DNA of 64,000 nucleotides, from contig NZ_NSKH01000018.1 in the NCBI RefSeq assembly GCF_003144095.1, positions 565,965-629,964 of the forward strand, read 5' to 3'. Shown in pieces: positions 47,562 to 55,436 of the stretch. This DNA comes from Streptomyces sp. ICBB 8177 (GTDB lineage: Bacteria; Actinomycetota; Actinomycetes; Streptomycetales; Streptomycetaceae). Each line of letters begins with the position of its first letter. The stretch's first letter is position 1. The notes below the pieces were generated by a model that was given only the letters and a program-made list of their open reading frames with translations, made no database searches and was not told where the DNA came from. Made by a program: the position numbers and the translations under genes.

Positions 47562-49610
47562 TCAGGAGGTGTGGATCGCCGGGTCGCTGGTACCGGCGCG
47601 GCCGGTCTCCACGTGCCCGGCCAGCCGCCGCACGAACGCGGGGTCCTGGTCACTGGCCACCGACAGGTCGTACCACCCGTTGCTGCGGCGCGGGCGCGCG
47701 GTGTGTGTGACGTGGGCGCCGGGACGCAGGTGGTAGTGGGCAGGGTGCTCGTGGCCGTAGGCGTCGGTCACCGTCAGGCGCACCGCCTTCGTGCCCCCGT
47801 TGGACAGGGTGAGCCGCACCTCCTGCGGACCGGCCTCGTGCCGCGCGGCGACCTCGGGGCCCGGGGCGGCGGACCCGGCGGCGAACGTGCGCAGGAAGCC
47901 GTTGGGGCCGTGCACCGTCAGGTCGTAGGCGCCGGACGGGTCCCACTCGCCGGTCAACTCCCGCCCCGCGCCCACCGTGTAGGTCCACGGGCCGCCCGGC
48001 ACCGCCGCCGACGTCACCAGGAACTGCGCGCCGACCCGGCCGTGGCTGGCGAACCGCACCGACAGCCTGCCGCCGCGCAGCGAGGCGTCGGCGGCCAGAT
48101 CGTACGGCAGCGGCCTGGCGTGCCGCAGCCCCGGCTCCTGCACCGGCAGCGCGGGATCGGCCGGAAGCGTCGGCACGTAGTCGCCGTGGCGGTCGTGGTC
48201 CGGCGGCACGTAGGCCGCGGTCGAGGGGAGCGCGGGCACCTTCGTGTCGCTGCCGGAGAAGTCGAACGCGGTGGTCAGATCGCCGCAGATCGCCCTGCGC
48301 CAGGGCGAGATGTTGGGCTCGCGGACACCGAACCTGCGCTCGATGAACCGGATGATCGAGGTGTGGTCGAACACCTCCGAGCAGACCCAGCCACCCTTGC
48401 TCCACGGCGAGACCACCAGCATCGGCACGCGCTGGCCGAGCCCGTAGGGACCGGAGACGTACCCGTTGCCGTTCGCCGAGTACAGGTCGGCGCTCACGTC
48501 CACCGTCGAGGCGCCCTGCGCGGCCGAGGAGGGCGGGAAGGGCGGCACCACGTGGTCGAAGAAGCCGTCGTTCTCGTCGTAGGTGATCAGCAGCGCGGTC
48601 CTGCTCCACACGTCCGGATCGGCCGTGAGCGCGTCCAGCACCTGCGAGACGTACCAGGCGCCGTAGTTCGCGGGCCAGTTGGGGTGCTCGGTGAACGCCT
48701 CGGGCGCGACCACCCACGAGACCTGCGGCAGCTTCCCGCCCAGCACGTCCGCCCTGAGCTGGTCGAAGAACCCGTCGCCCGCCTTGGCGTCGGTGCCGGT
48801 GCGCGCCTTGTCGTAGAGCGGGTCGCCGGGGGAGGCGTTGCGGTACTGGTCGAAGTAGAGCAGGGAGTTGTCGCCGTAGTTGCCGCGATACGCGTCGTTG
48901 ATCCAGCCCCAGCCGCCGGCCGCGTCGAGTCCGTCGCCGACGTCCTGGTAGATCTTCCAGGACACCCCGGCCTGCTCCAGCCGCTCCGGGTAGGTGGTCC
49001 AGGAGTAGCCCGCCTCGGCGTTGTCGATGACCGGGCCGCCGCCCTTGCCGTCGTTGCCGACGTAACCCGTCCACATGTAGTAGCGGTTGGGGTCGGTCGG
49101 GCCGAGCAGCGAGCAGTGGTAGGAGTCGCAGATGGTGAAGGCGTCGGCCAGCGCGTAGTGGAACGGGATGTCGTCGCGGGTCAGGTGGGCCATCGTCGTC
49201 GCCGTCTTGGCCGGAACCCAGCTGTCGTACTTCCCCTGATCGAACGCGGCGTGCCCGCTGTTCCAGTCGTGGTCGAGGTCCTGGAGGAACTGCAGGCCCA
49301 GCTCCTTCGCGTCCGGGTGGAACGGCAGCACGTCCTTCGTGCCGTCCGACTGGTACCACACCGGCTTGCCGCTCGGCTGCGTCACGGGGCGCGGGTCACC
49401 GAAGCCGCGCACGCCGCGCAGCGTGCCGAAATAGTGGTCGAAGGAACGGTTCTCCTGCATCAGGACCACGATGTGCTCGACGTCCTTGAGGGAACCGGTC
49501 CGGCGGTTCGCCGGGATCTCGGCCGCCCGGGCGATGCTGGTGGACAGGGCGGAGGCGGCCACGGTGCCTCCGGTCAGCTGCATGAAGCGGCGGCGGTTGA
49601 TGGCGGTCAT
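47562..49610 (-). CDS. Secreted phosphocholine-type phospholipase C
   Basis: An exported phosphoesterase of 682 residues (685 from ATG at 49619) that splits phospholipid head groups. A Tat signal (INRRRFMQLTGGTVAASALS) precedes the alkaline-phosphatase-like catalytic domain: DVEHIVVLMQENRSFDHYFG with Glu-Asn-Arg-Ser-Phe-Asp-His, LADAFTICDSYHCSLLGPTD, LLITYDENDGFFDHVVPP and KGGWVCSEVFDHTS. Two C-terminal beta domains (residues about 500-670) are typical of the long Pseudomonas and actinobacterial enzymes. AGGAG sits 11 bases before ATG 49610 but only 2 before ATG 49619, so I prefer the former. A PHO-box-like repeat lies upstream, suggesting phosphate-starvation control. Confidence 0.9.
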   Translation of the reverse strand: MTAINRRRFMQLTGGTVAASALSTSIARAAEIPANRRTGSLKDVEHIVVLMQENRSFDHYFGTLRGVRGFGDPRPVTQPSGKPVWYQSDGTKDVLPFHPDAKELGLQFLQDLDHDWNSGHAAFDQGKYDSWVPAKTATTMAHLTRDDIPFHYALADAFTICDSYHCSLLGPTDPNRYYMWTGYVGNDGKGGGPVIDNAEAGYSWTTYPERLEQAGVSWKIYQDVGDGLDAAGGWGWINDAYRGNYGDNSLLYFDQYRNASPGDPLYDKARTGTDAKAGDGFFDQLRADVLGGKLPQVSWVVAPEAFTEHPNWPANYGAWYVSQVLDALTADPDVWSRTALLITYDENDGFFDHVVPPFPPSSAAQGASTVDVSADLYSANGNGYVSGPYGLGQRVPMLVVSPWSKGGWVCSEVFDHTSIIRFIERRFGVREPNISPWRRAICGDLTTAFDFSGSDTKVPALPSTAAYVPPDHDRHGDYVPTLPADPALPVQEPGLRHARPLPYDLAADASLRGGRLSVRFASHGRVGAQFLVTSAAVPGGPWTYTVGAGRELTGEWDPSGAYDLTVHGPNGFLRTFAAGSAAPGPEVAARHEAGPQEVRLTLSNGGTKAVRLTVTDAYGHEHPAHYHLRPGAHVTHTARPRRSNGWYDLSVASDQDPAFVRRLAGHVETGRAGTSDPAIHTS

Positions 49611-49683
49611 GAACGGCATGTCTCCTGGCTGGTCCGGGGGCGTCCCGGGAGTCTCGTCGGACCGGGGGGAACACCCCGTGCTG

Positions 49684-49716
49684 GGTGGATGAATGCGCCG
49701 GGAAGCCTGGGTTAAC
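49684..49716 (-). promoter_or_regulatory. PHO-box-like direct repeats upstream of phospholipase C
   Basis: On the minus strand, three 11-base units follow each other: GTTAACCCAGG, CTTCCCGGCGC and ATTCATCCACC. The first matches the PhoP core GTTCACC at 6 of 7 positions, the third at 5 of 7. They lie 74-106 bases before ATG 49610. Confidence 0.4.
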
Positions 49717-49750
49717 CTCCTTGCCCACTGACCCGAATCGGCCTGAAATC

Positions 49751-49821
49751 GCCCACCGCGCAGGCCGGTTGCGCCCGGGACGACGACCGTCCACGGACCG
49801 CGTCCCGGGCGCGGGGTGGGC
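49751..49821. other. Nested stem-loop in the intergenic region
   Basis: Outer arms GCCCACC (49751-49757) and GGTGGGC (49815-49821); inner arms GCGCCCGGGACG (49771-49782) and CGTCCCGGGCGC (49801-49812), 12 perfect pairs, with an 18-base loop that can pair again. It is not at the 3' end of any gene. It could be a structured RNA, a terminator of an unseen transcript, or a protein site. Confidence 0.45.
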
Positions 49822-50027
49822 AGATCGTACGACGGACGCCTGGCACCGGGGACCGGCGTGCCGGTACCTGATCCACTTCGGGCGCCGCCAACGACGACAT
49901 CCGGCCACCCGCGCACGCAAGGTCGCGCCGGGTGCGGGATGATCGACGCGAGCGGGGCCCGCCGGACGCGGCCCCGCCACCGCCCGCACGCAGGAGGGCG
50001 GGGACCGCGCGGGAAGGGAGCGTTCGA

Positions 50028-51113
50028 TTGCGTGCCGTGCTCGGCCTGCTGGGCGCCGTGGTGGTGCTCGGCGTCCTGTCCTCCGTGGTGCGCACCCTGG
50101 TGCTGCCGCGCCCGGCCAGGTCCGGCTTCACCCGGGCCGTGCGCGCCACCCTCTACCTTCCCTTCCAGGCGGTCGCCGACCGCTGCCGCACCGCCGCCGC
50201 CAAGGACCGCGTGCTGGCCCCTGTCGCGCCGATGTCGCTGCTCGTCACCCTGGTGCTGTGGCTGGCCAGCTTCATGGTCGGCTACGCGCTGCTGGAGGCG
50301 GCCGTCAGCGACCTGGGCCCCAAGGCCGCGCTGATGGAGGCAGGCTCCTCACTGTTCACCCTCGGCTTCGCCAGCAGCAGCCGCAGCGCCTTGACCGCCG
50401 TCGACTTCTGCGCGGCGGCCACGGGACCGATCGTGATCGCGCTGCAGATCGGCTACCTGCCAGCGCTCTACGGCGCCTACGCGCGCCGCGAGACCGCGGT
50501 CACTCTGCTCCAGTCCCGGGCCGGCAGCCCGCCCTGGGGTCCGGAGATCCTCGCCCGGCACGCGCAGGCCGACCTGCTCGACTCGCTCCAGGAACTCTTC
50601 GGCGACTGGGAGCGCTGGAGCGCCGAGGTGGCCGAGAGCCACACCACCTACCCGGTGCTCATCCACTTCCGCTCGGCCCGCGACACCCGCAACTGGCTCG
50701 TCTCCCTGCTGGCCGTGATGGACGCCGCCGCACTCCACCTGGCCTTCAACCCGACCCTGCCGCAGACCCAGGTGCGGCTGGCGCTGCGCGCGGGCTTCGT
50801 CTGCCTGCGCGACCTCGCGGACGTACGCGGCATCCCCTACGACCCCGACCCGTCGCCGGGCGACGCCATCGAGCTGGACCAGGCCACCTTCCTCCAGGGC
50901 GTCGAGCGGATGCGGGAGCAGGGCTTCCCGATGGAACGCACGCCCGAGCGGGCCTGGCCGCACTTCAAGGGCTGGCGGGTCAACTACGAGGCGCTGGCCT
51001 ACCGGCTCGCCCGCGACATCGACGCGGTGCCCGCGCCCTGGTCGGGACCGCGCCGGACGACCTCCGCCATCATGGCGCCGGTCACCCCGGTGGACCGGCG
51101 GCCGGTGGGCTGA
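50028..51113 (+). CDS. Membrane protein of unknown function with N-terminal channel-like half
   Basis: A protein of 361 residues. A first span (LGLLGAVVVLGVLSSVV) is followed by two or three more between residues 60 and 155 (LVTLVLWLASFMVGYALLEA; AATGPIVIALQIGYLPALYG). Between them, AGSSLFTLGFASSSRS looks like a re-entrant pore loop, similar in place to the filter of two-span ion channels but without TVGYG. Residues 165-361 are cytosolic and mainly helical (ADLLDSLQELFGDWERWSAE; FVCLRDLADVRGIPYDPDP). The start is TTG at 50028, with AAGGGAG 7 bases upstream; GTG at 50037 is possible. I do not assign a function. It converges on the kinase gene (6-base gap). Confidence 0.75.
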   Translation: MRAVLGLLGAVVVLGVLSSVVRTLVLPRPARSGFTRAVRATLYLPFQAVADRCRTAAAKDRVLAPVAPMSLLVTLVLWLASFMVGYALLEAAVSDLGPKAALMEAGSSLFTLGFASSSRSALTAVDFCAAATGPIVIALQIGYLPALYGAYARRETAVTLLQSRAGSPPWGPEILARHAQADLLDSLQELFGDWERWSAEVAESHTTYPVLIHFRSARDTRNWLVSLLAVMDAAALHLAFNPTLPQTQVRLALRAGFVCLRDLADVRGIPYDPDPSPGDAIELDQATFLQGVERMREQGFPMERTPERAWPHFKGWRVNYEALAYRLARDIDAVPAPWSGPRRTTSAIMAPVTPVDRRPVG

Positions 51114-51119
51114 CGCCGG

Positions 51120-52427
51120 TCAGCCGCGCCGGGGCAGCAGTGGCGATACCTGGAGGCTGACGGCCGTGCCAGGGGTCACCCTGCTTCCCGGGGCGGGCTG
51201 TTGTGCGCAGACGGTGCGCTGCGTGGTGCCGCCCGCGCACGCCCCGGCCCGTACGCCGCCGACCCGCAGGCGGTCCGCCCGGGCGCTGCGGCGGGCCTGC
51301 GCCAGGCTCTGCCCGCGCAGATCGGGCGCGACGACGGTGCCGGCCGCCGCGCCCGTACCGCTCGCGTCGGCCGACCCGTCACCGGAGGCGCCGCGCATGG
51401 CGTGCGCCCCGATCGCACCGGCCACCGCGACGGCCGCCACGACCACGGCGGACGAGACCAGCAGGGCGCGCCGGGCACCGCCGCGCCGGGGAGAGGACGG
51501 GGCGAGCGGCACCGGGGCGACCGGCGCCGAGGCCGTCGCCACCGGGATCATCGCCGTCGGCGCGTGGTGCGGCTCCGCGAGCGCCTCCAGCACCGCCCGC
51601 CGCATCGTCGCCGCGTCCGGGAAGCGTTCCTCGCGGTCCTTGCGCAGCGCCCGCAGCACCAGCGCGTCGCACGCCGGAGTGATCCCCGGCGCGTACCGCG
51701 ACGGCGGGACCGGCTCCTCCTCGACGTGCTTCCACGCCACCGCCAGCGGCGAGTCACCGGTGAACGGCGGCCTGCCGGTGAGCAGTTCGAACAGCAGGCA
51801 CCCCGTGGAGTACAGGTCGGTCCGCGCGTCCAGCTCCGCGCCCCTGGCCTGCTCGGGCGAGAGGTACTCGGCGGTCCCCACCACCATCGACGCGGCCGTG
51901 ATCGTCACCCCCCGGGCGCCCAGCGGCCGGGCGATGCCGAAGTCCATCACCTTGACCACGTCGGGGGCCGTGCCGTCCACCACCATCACGTTGGCCGGTT
52001 TGACGTCGCGGTGCACGATGCCGGCCTCGTGCGCGTGCTCCAGCGCGTCCAGCACCGAGGCCGTCAGCCGCAGAGCCCGCTCCGGCGACGGACGTGACCC
52101 GTCCGGCCCACCCCGCGCCAGCCGGTCCAGCGTGCTGCCCCGGACGTACTCCATCACGATGAACGGCACCAGCTCGCCGTCCACCTCGGCCTCGCCGGCG
52201 TCGAAGACCGACACCACCGCCGGGTGGTTGAGCGCGGCGGCCGACAGCGCCTCTCTGCGGAACCGGGCCCGGAACGCACCGTCGGCCGCGAGCCCGGTCC
52301 GCAGTACCTTGACCGCGACGTCACGACCGAGCCGCAGGTCCCGGGCGCGCAGCACCTCCGCCATCCCCCCGCGGCCCAGGTGCCCGCACACCTCGTACCG
52401 CTCCGCCAGCACCAGCCGCTGGTCCAT
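51120..52427 (-). CDS. PASTA-type serine/threonine protein kinase
   Basis: A membrane kinase of 435 residues. The Hanks-type domain spans residues 10-270: GRGGMAEV (P-loop), VAVKVL (Lys), IVHRDVKPANVM (catalytic loop), VMDFGIARP (DFG), GTAEYLSPEQA (APE-like). After a Pro/Ala-rich juxtamembrane stretch a single span (ALLVSSAVVVAAVAVAGAIG) leads to one extracellular PASTA-like domain (VVAPDLRGQSLAQARRSARA, ending PGTAVSLQVS). Streptomycete PknB proteins usually carry several PASTA repeats, so this is a shorter form. PASTA domains bind peptidoglycan fragments. ATG at 52427 has GGGAG 8 bases upstream. Confidence 0.92.
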   Translation of the reverse strand: MDQRLVLAERYEVCGHLGRGGMAEVLRARDLRLGRDVAVKVLRTGLAADGAFRARFRREALSAAALNHPAVVSVFDAGEAEVDGELVPFIVMEYVRGSTLDRLARGGPDGSRPSPERALRLTASVLDALEHAHEAGIVHRDVKPANVMVVDGTAPDVVKVMDFGIARPLGARGVTITAASMVVGTAEYLSPEQARGAELDARTDLYSTGCLLFELLTGRPPFTGDSPLAVAWKHVEEEPVPPSRYAPGITPACDALVLRALRKDREERFPDAATMRRAVLEALAEPHHAPTAMIPVATASAPVAPVPLAPSSPRRGGARRALLVSSAVVVAAVAVAGAIGAHAMRGASGDGSADASGTGAAAGTVVAPDLRGQSLAQARRSARADRLRVGGVRAGACAGGTTQRTVCAQQPAPGSRVTPGTAVSLQVSPLLPRRG

Positions 52428-52625
52428 CGTCCGGGCTCCCCTCTCGCCGATCCCACCGGCCCTGGGGACCCACCGGATCCGCCGACGCCGTGGCGCCCGG
52501 CACCGTAACGGCGAATCGTGTGGAAACCTTGTGAGCCCCGGTGCGGGACGGTTCCACGACGTCGACCCCGCGCGGCGGCGCGCCGCGGCACCGGATAAGC
52601 GGACACCACTGGGTAGGAGACCGCC

Positions 52626-53471
52626 ATGGAGTCGGTGCCGGCCCCCGGACCCCCCGGCCCGGGGCACGACGACCACGGCGCGCCGGACGAGCCGCCGCGC
52701 GAGCGCACGTGGGTCGTGTGGATGACGCTGCGGCTGTGGCGGGTGGGCAGGGACATCGAGTTGATGCACCGGGCCCTGGGGTTCTCCGCGCTCGGGCTGG
52801 TGACGCTCGTTCCGCTGCTCATCGTGGTCGCCGCCGCCTCGGCGCGCGGACGGCAGGGGTTCGTGGCCTGGCTCAGGGCCGGGCTCGGCGTCTCCGGCCG
52901 TTCCGCGCAGGCGGTCGACCAGCTCTTCAGCGCGCCGAGCACCGTGCTGAGCACCGCCACCGTCCTGGGCCTGGCCGCCCTCGCGGTCTTCGGCGTGACC
53001 TTCGTCGGCTCCATCCAGGTGGGCTACGAGCGCATCTGGGGCGTGAAGTCGGCGCCCTGGCACGCCACCTGGCGGCAGGCCATCGCGCTCGGCGTGCTGA
53101 TCGGCTACGTGCTGGTCGCGGCCAACAGCCGCCACCTGTTCGCCGGGACGATCATCGAGCCGGGGCTGCACATCTCGGTCACCGTCGTCGGCGGGGTGGC
53201 GTTCTTCTGGTGGTTCCAGTACTTCCTGCTGTGCGAACGGGTGCCCGCGTCCCGGCTGCTGCCCGGCGCGCTGGCCACCGTCGCCGGTCTGGTGGGCCTG
53301 CGCTTCTTCTCCACCTGGTTCTTCGCCCCGTGGATCGTCTCCAGCGCGGTCTCCTACGGGCAGATCGGCACCGTGCTCGTGGTGCAGTCCTGGCTGATCG
53401 GCACCGGCTTCGTCATCTACGCGGGCGCGCTGTTCGGCTGGGCGCTGCGCGAGCGGGAGGCCTCACGCTGA
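52626..53471 (+). CDS. YihY/BrkB-family membrane protein
   Basis: A six-span inner-membrane protein of 281 residues preceded by a Pro-rich cytosolic lead. The conserved core starts at MHRALGFSALGLVTLVPLLI (near residue 48); GVTFVGSIQVGYERIWGVK and ASRLLPGALATVAGLVGLRF are further family stretches. Once called ribonuclease BN, the family is now seen as membrane proteins of uncertain, possibly transport, function. ATG at 52626 has TAGGAGA upstream. It converges on the ArsC-like gene across a terminator. Confidence 0.85.
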   Translation: MESVPAPGPPGPGHDDHGAPDEPPRERTWVVWMTLRLWRVGRDIELMHRALGFSALGLVTLVPLLIVVAAASARGRQGFVAWLRAGLGVSGRSAQAVDQLFSAPSTVLSTATVLGLAALAVFGVTFVGSIQVGYERIWGVKSAPWHATWRQAIALGVLIGYVLVAANSRHLFAGTIIEPGLHISVTVVGGVAFFWWFQYFLLCERVPASRLLPGALATVAGLVGLRFFSTWFFAPWIVSSAVSYGQIGTVLVVQSWLIGTGFVIYAGALFGWALREREASR

Positions 53472-53473
53472 CC

Positions 53474-53500
53474 CGGACGGCGGTACGCGCCCGCCGTCCG
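53474..53500. terminator. Terminator between YihY-like and ArsC-like genes
   Basis: CGGACGGCGG (53474-53483) pairs perfectly with CCGCCGTCCG (53491-53500) around a 7-base loop, between convergent stops at 53471 and 53510. Confidence 0.65.
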
Positions 53501-53509
53501 CCCGTGCCC

Positions 53510-53878
53510 CTACCCTTGGCCGCGGCCCAGTGCCTCGCGGACCGCCTCGTCGGTGCGGCCGACCACCGCCGTGCCGTCGTCCGCCGTGATGATCGGGCGC
53601 TGGATGAGCCGGGGGTGCGCGGCGAGCGCGTCGATCCAGCGGTCGCGGTGCGCGCTGCCGCGCGGCCACTCCTTCAGGCCCAGCTCCCTGGCCTCGGGTT
53701 CCGCGGTGCGGGTGATGTCCCACGGCTCCAGCGACAACCGCTCCAGGACCGCCCGCAGTTCGGCGGCGGTCGGCGGGTCGTCGAGGTAGCGGCGGACGGT
53801 GTAGTTCGCGCCTTCCCCGTCCAGCAGCTTCGTCGCCGCCCGGCACTTGGAGCACGCGGGGTTGATCCAGATCTCCAT
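53510..53878 (-). CDS. ArsC/Spx-family thioredoxin-fold protein
   Basis: A cytosolic protein of 122 residues. NPACSKCRAATKLL carries Cys at positions 9 and 12, the reactive site of glutaredoxin-linked arsenate reductases and related YffB/Spx proteins. LIQRPIITADDGTAVVGR near residue 91 is the conserved Arg-Pro strand. No ars genes are nearby, so arsenate reduction is only one possible activity. Confidence 0.85.
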   Translation of the reverse strand: MEIWINPACSKCRAATKLLDGEGANYTVRRYLDDPPTAAELRAVLERLSLEPWDITRTAEPEARELGLKEWPRGSAHRDRWIDALAAHPRLIQRPIITADDGTAVVGRTDEAVREALGRGQG

Positions 53879-53937
53879 GACCCCACCCTAGTGAGACGGG
53901 CCCCGGCCGGTGCGCGCGCGTGCGGCCTGCCCGGCCG

Positions 53938-54378
53938 TCAGCAGTCGATCACACCGTCCACGTAGACCCACGCGCCGTCCTGGCGGGTGAAGCGGCTGGT
54001 CTCGTGCAGCGCGCCCGCGTGTCCGGCGTCGGTGTAGTGGGCCCGGAACTCCACCGTGCCCTCGGTGTGGAAGGCGGTACCGTCCTTCGTGGCCAGGATC
54101 TCCAGCCGTTCCCAGCGGATGCCGGGGTCGAACGACACGGACGGCGGCCGGGTGCCCGGATGCCAGCTGCGCAGCAGGTACGCCTCGTCGCGCCGGGCGA
54201 ACGCCGCGAAGCGCGACCGCATCAGCTGCTCGGCGGTGGCCGCCGCGGCCTCGCCCCGGTGCAGCCGCCCGCAGCAGTCGTCGTAGGCGGCCGGCAGACC
54301 GCAGGGGCAGCCCGGGGCGGCGGGGCGGCTCGTGGCGGGCCTGGCGGTGTGCGAGCGGCGTGTGGTGCGTCGTGCCAT
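53938..54378 (-). CDS. YchJ-family SEC-C motif protein (UPF0225)
   Basis: A cytosolic protein of 146 residues. The basic N-terminus leads to a zinc-binding PGCPCGLPAAYDDCCGRLH (CxC with CC), then an NTF2-like fold: MRSRFAAFARRDEAYLLRSW, GTVEFRAHYT and the C-terminal WVYVDGVIDC. This is the YchJ build; function unknown. Confidence 0.85.
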   Translation of the reverse strand: MARRTTRRSHTARPATSRPAAPGCPCGLPAAYDDCCGRLHRGEAAAATAEQLMRSRFAAFARRDEAYLLRSWHPGTRPPSVSFDPGIRWERLEILATKDGTAFHTEGTVEFRAHYTDAGHAGALHETSRFTRQDGAWVYVDGVIDC

Positions 54379-54590
54379 GCCCCCATTGTGACGGCGGTCG
54401 GCAGCGGCGAGGGCGCGGGCCCCGCCCCCGCCCCCGCCCCCGCGGTTCCGTCGGCAGCCTCCTTTGAGCCAATCCCCGCCGAACCCGCGGAAGTCGGGGC
54501 GCGCCCCCGGGGGCGCCCGGCAGGATGTGGCTGCCCGTTCCGCCGTCCGGCCTCCACTCCACCGAGGCATCCTCACCGAGGGGCGATCCC

Positions 54591-55385
54591 ATGCGTACGA
54601 GCACCAGGCGCGCCGTGCTGTCGGCCGCCGTCACCGTGTCACTCGCCGCCGTCACCGCTCTCGTCCCGTCCACCGCGCGGGCCGCCGCACCGCGACCGCC
54701 GCACCCGGCCGCGAGCTCGCCCGGCACCCAGGTCGAATCGGTGTCCGTGGCCAGACGCGACGGCGGCACCGCGCAGTTCGGCGTCTTCACCGACACCACC
54801 GGCGCCGACCACCTGTGGTATCGCACCCAGATCGCGCCGGGCGGCGCCTACCGCTCCTGGCGGCAGGTCGGCACGGCCCGCCTCAACAGCCAGTACCCGG
54901 TCCTTTCGGCCGCCGAGGACGCGGACGGCAGGCTGGAGGCGTTCACCATGGAGTACCAGAGCACCGACATCGTGCGCGTCGCGCAGACCAGGCCCGGCGG
55001 CCCCTGGTCGGCCCCGGCCGCCTTCGGCCCGTCCTCGGGCGCGTCGGTGCCGTTCTACTTCGGCTACCCGTATCTCTACCGCATGGCGGACGGACGGCTG
55101 GCGTACTTCGCGGTCTACAGCGACGCCACCGACAACGAACTGTTCGCCACGGTCCAGGACGCCCACGGCGCCTGGGGTCCGTGGACCGACCTGGGCACGG
55201 GACCCGAGCCGGAGCCGGTCGGCACGCCGACCTCGGTGACCGAGAGCCCGGACGGCAGGCTCACGGTCGTCGCCCACCTGTGGGACGCCTCGTCCGGCTA
55301 CTACTGCGAGATCACCCAGCTCGCCGCGGGCGGCCCCTGGGGGCCTTGGCGGACCTGCGCGACCGACGGCTGCACCGGCGCCTAG
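54591..55385 (+). CDS. Secreted beta-propeller-like protein of unknown function
   Basis: An exported protein of 264 residues. The signal peptide (RRAVLSAAVTVSLAAVTALV, cut near ARAAAPR) precedes repeats of about 45-50 residues with the same scheme: a strand, then DGRLEAF or DGRLAYF or DGRLTVV, then GGPWSA or WGPWTDLG or GGPWGPWR. This is the look of sialidase-like or PLL-type lectin propellers. No catalytic residues recognised; sugar binding is a guess. ATG at 54591 has GAGGGG upstream. Confidence 0.75.
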   Translation: MRTSTRRAVLSAAVTVSLAAVTALVPSTARAAAPRPPHPAASSPGTQVESVSVARRDGGTAQFGVFTDTTGADHLWYRTQIAPGGAYRSWRQVGTARLNSQYPVLSAAEDADGRLEAFTMEYQSTDIVRVAQTRPGGPWSAPAAFGPSSGASVPFYFGYPYLYRMADGRLAYFAVYSDATDNELFATVQDAHGAWGPWTDLGTGPEPEPVGTPTSVTESPDGRLTVVAHLWDASSGYYCEITQLAAGGPWGPWRTCATDGCTGA

Positions 55386-55414
55386 CGTCGCGGTGCGGCG
55401 ATCCGGCGGTGCCG

Positions 55415-55434
55415 CGCGGGTCCGCCTGCCCGCG
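55415..55434. terminator. Short hairpin between convergent genes
   Basis: CGCGGG (55415-55420) and CCCGCG (55429-55434) around 8 bases, between the stops at 55385 and 55437. Confidence 0.35.
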
Positions 55435-55436
55435 GG

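Larger units (their letters stand above)
49611..50027. other. Intergenic region between phospholipase C and a membrane protein
   Basis: About 415 bases between divergent genes. It contains the PHO-box-like repeats (49684-49716) and a nested stem-loop (49751-49821). No supported small gene. Confidence 0.4.

Noticed and set aside
53510..53878. Arsenic resistance locus
   Set aside because: Only an ArsC-fold protein is present; no ArsR, ArsB/Acr3 or ArsA neighbour.
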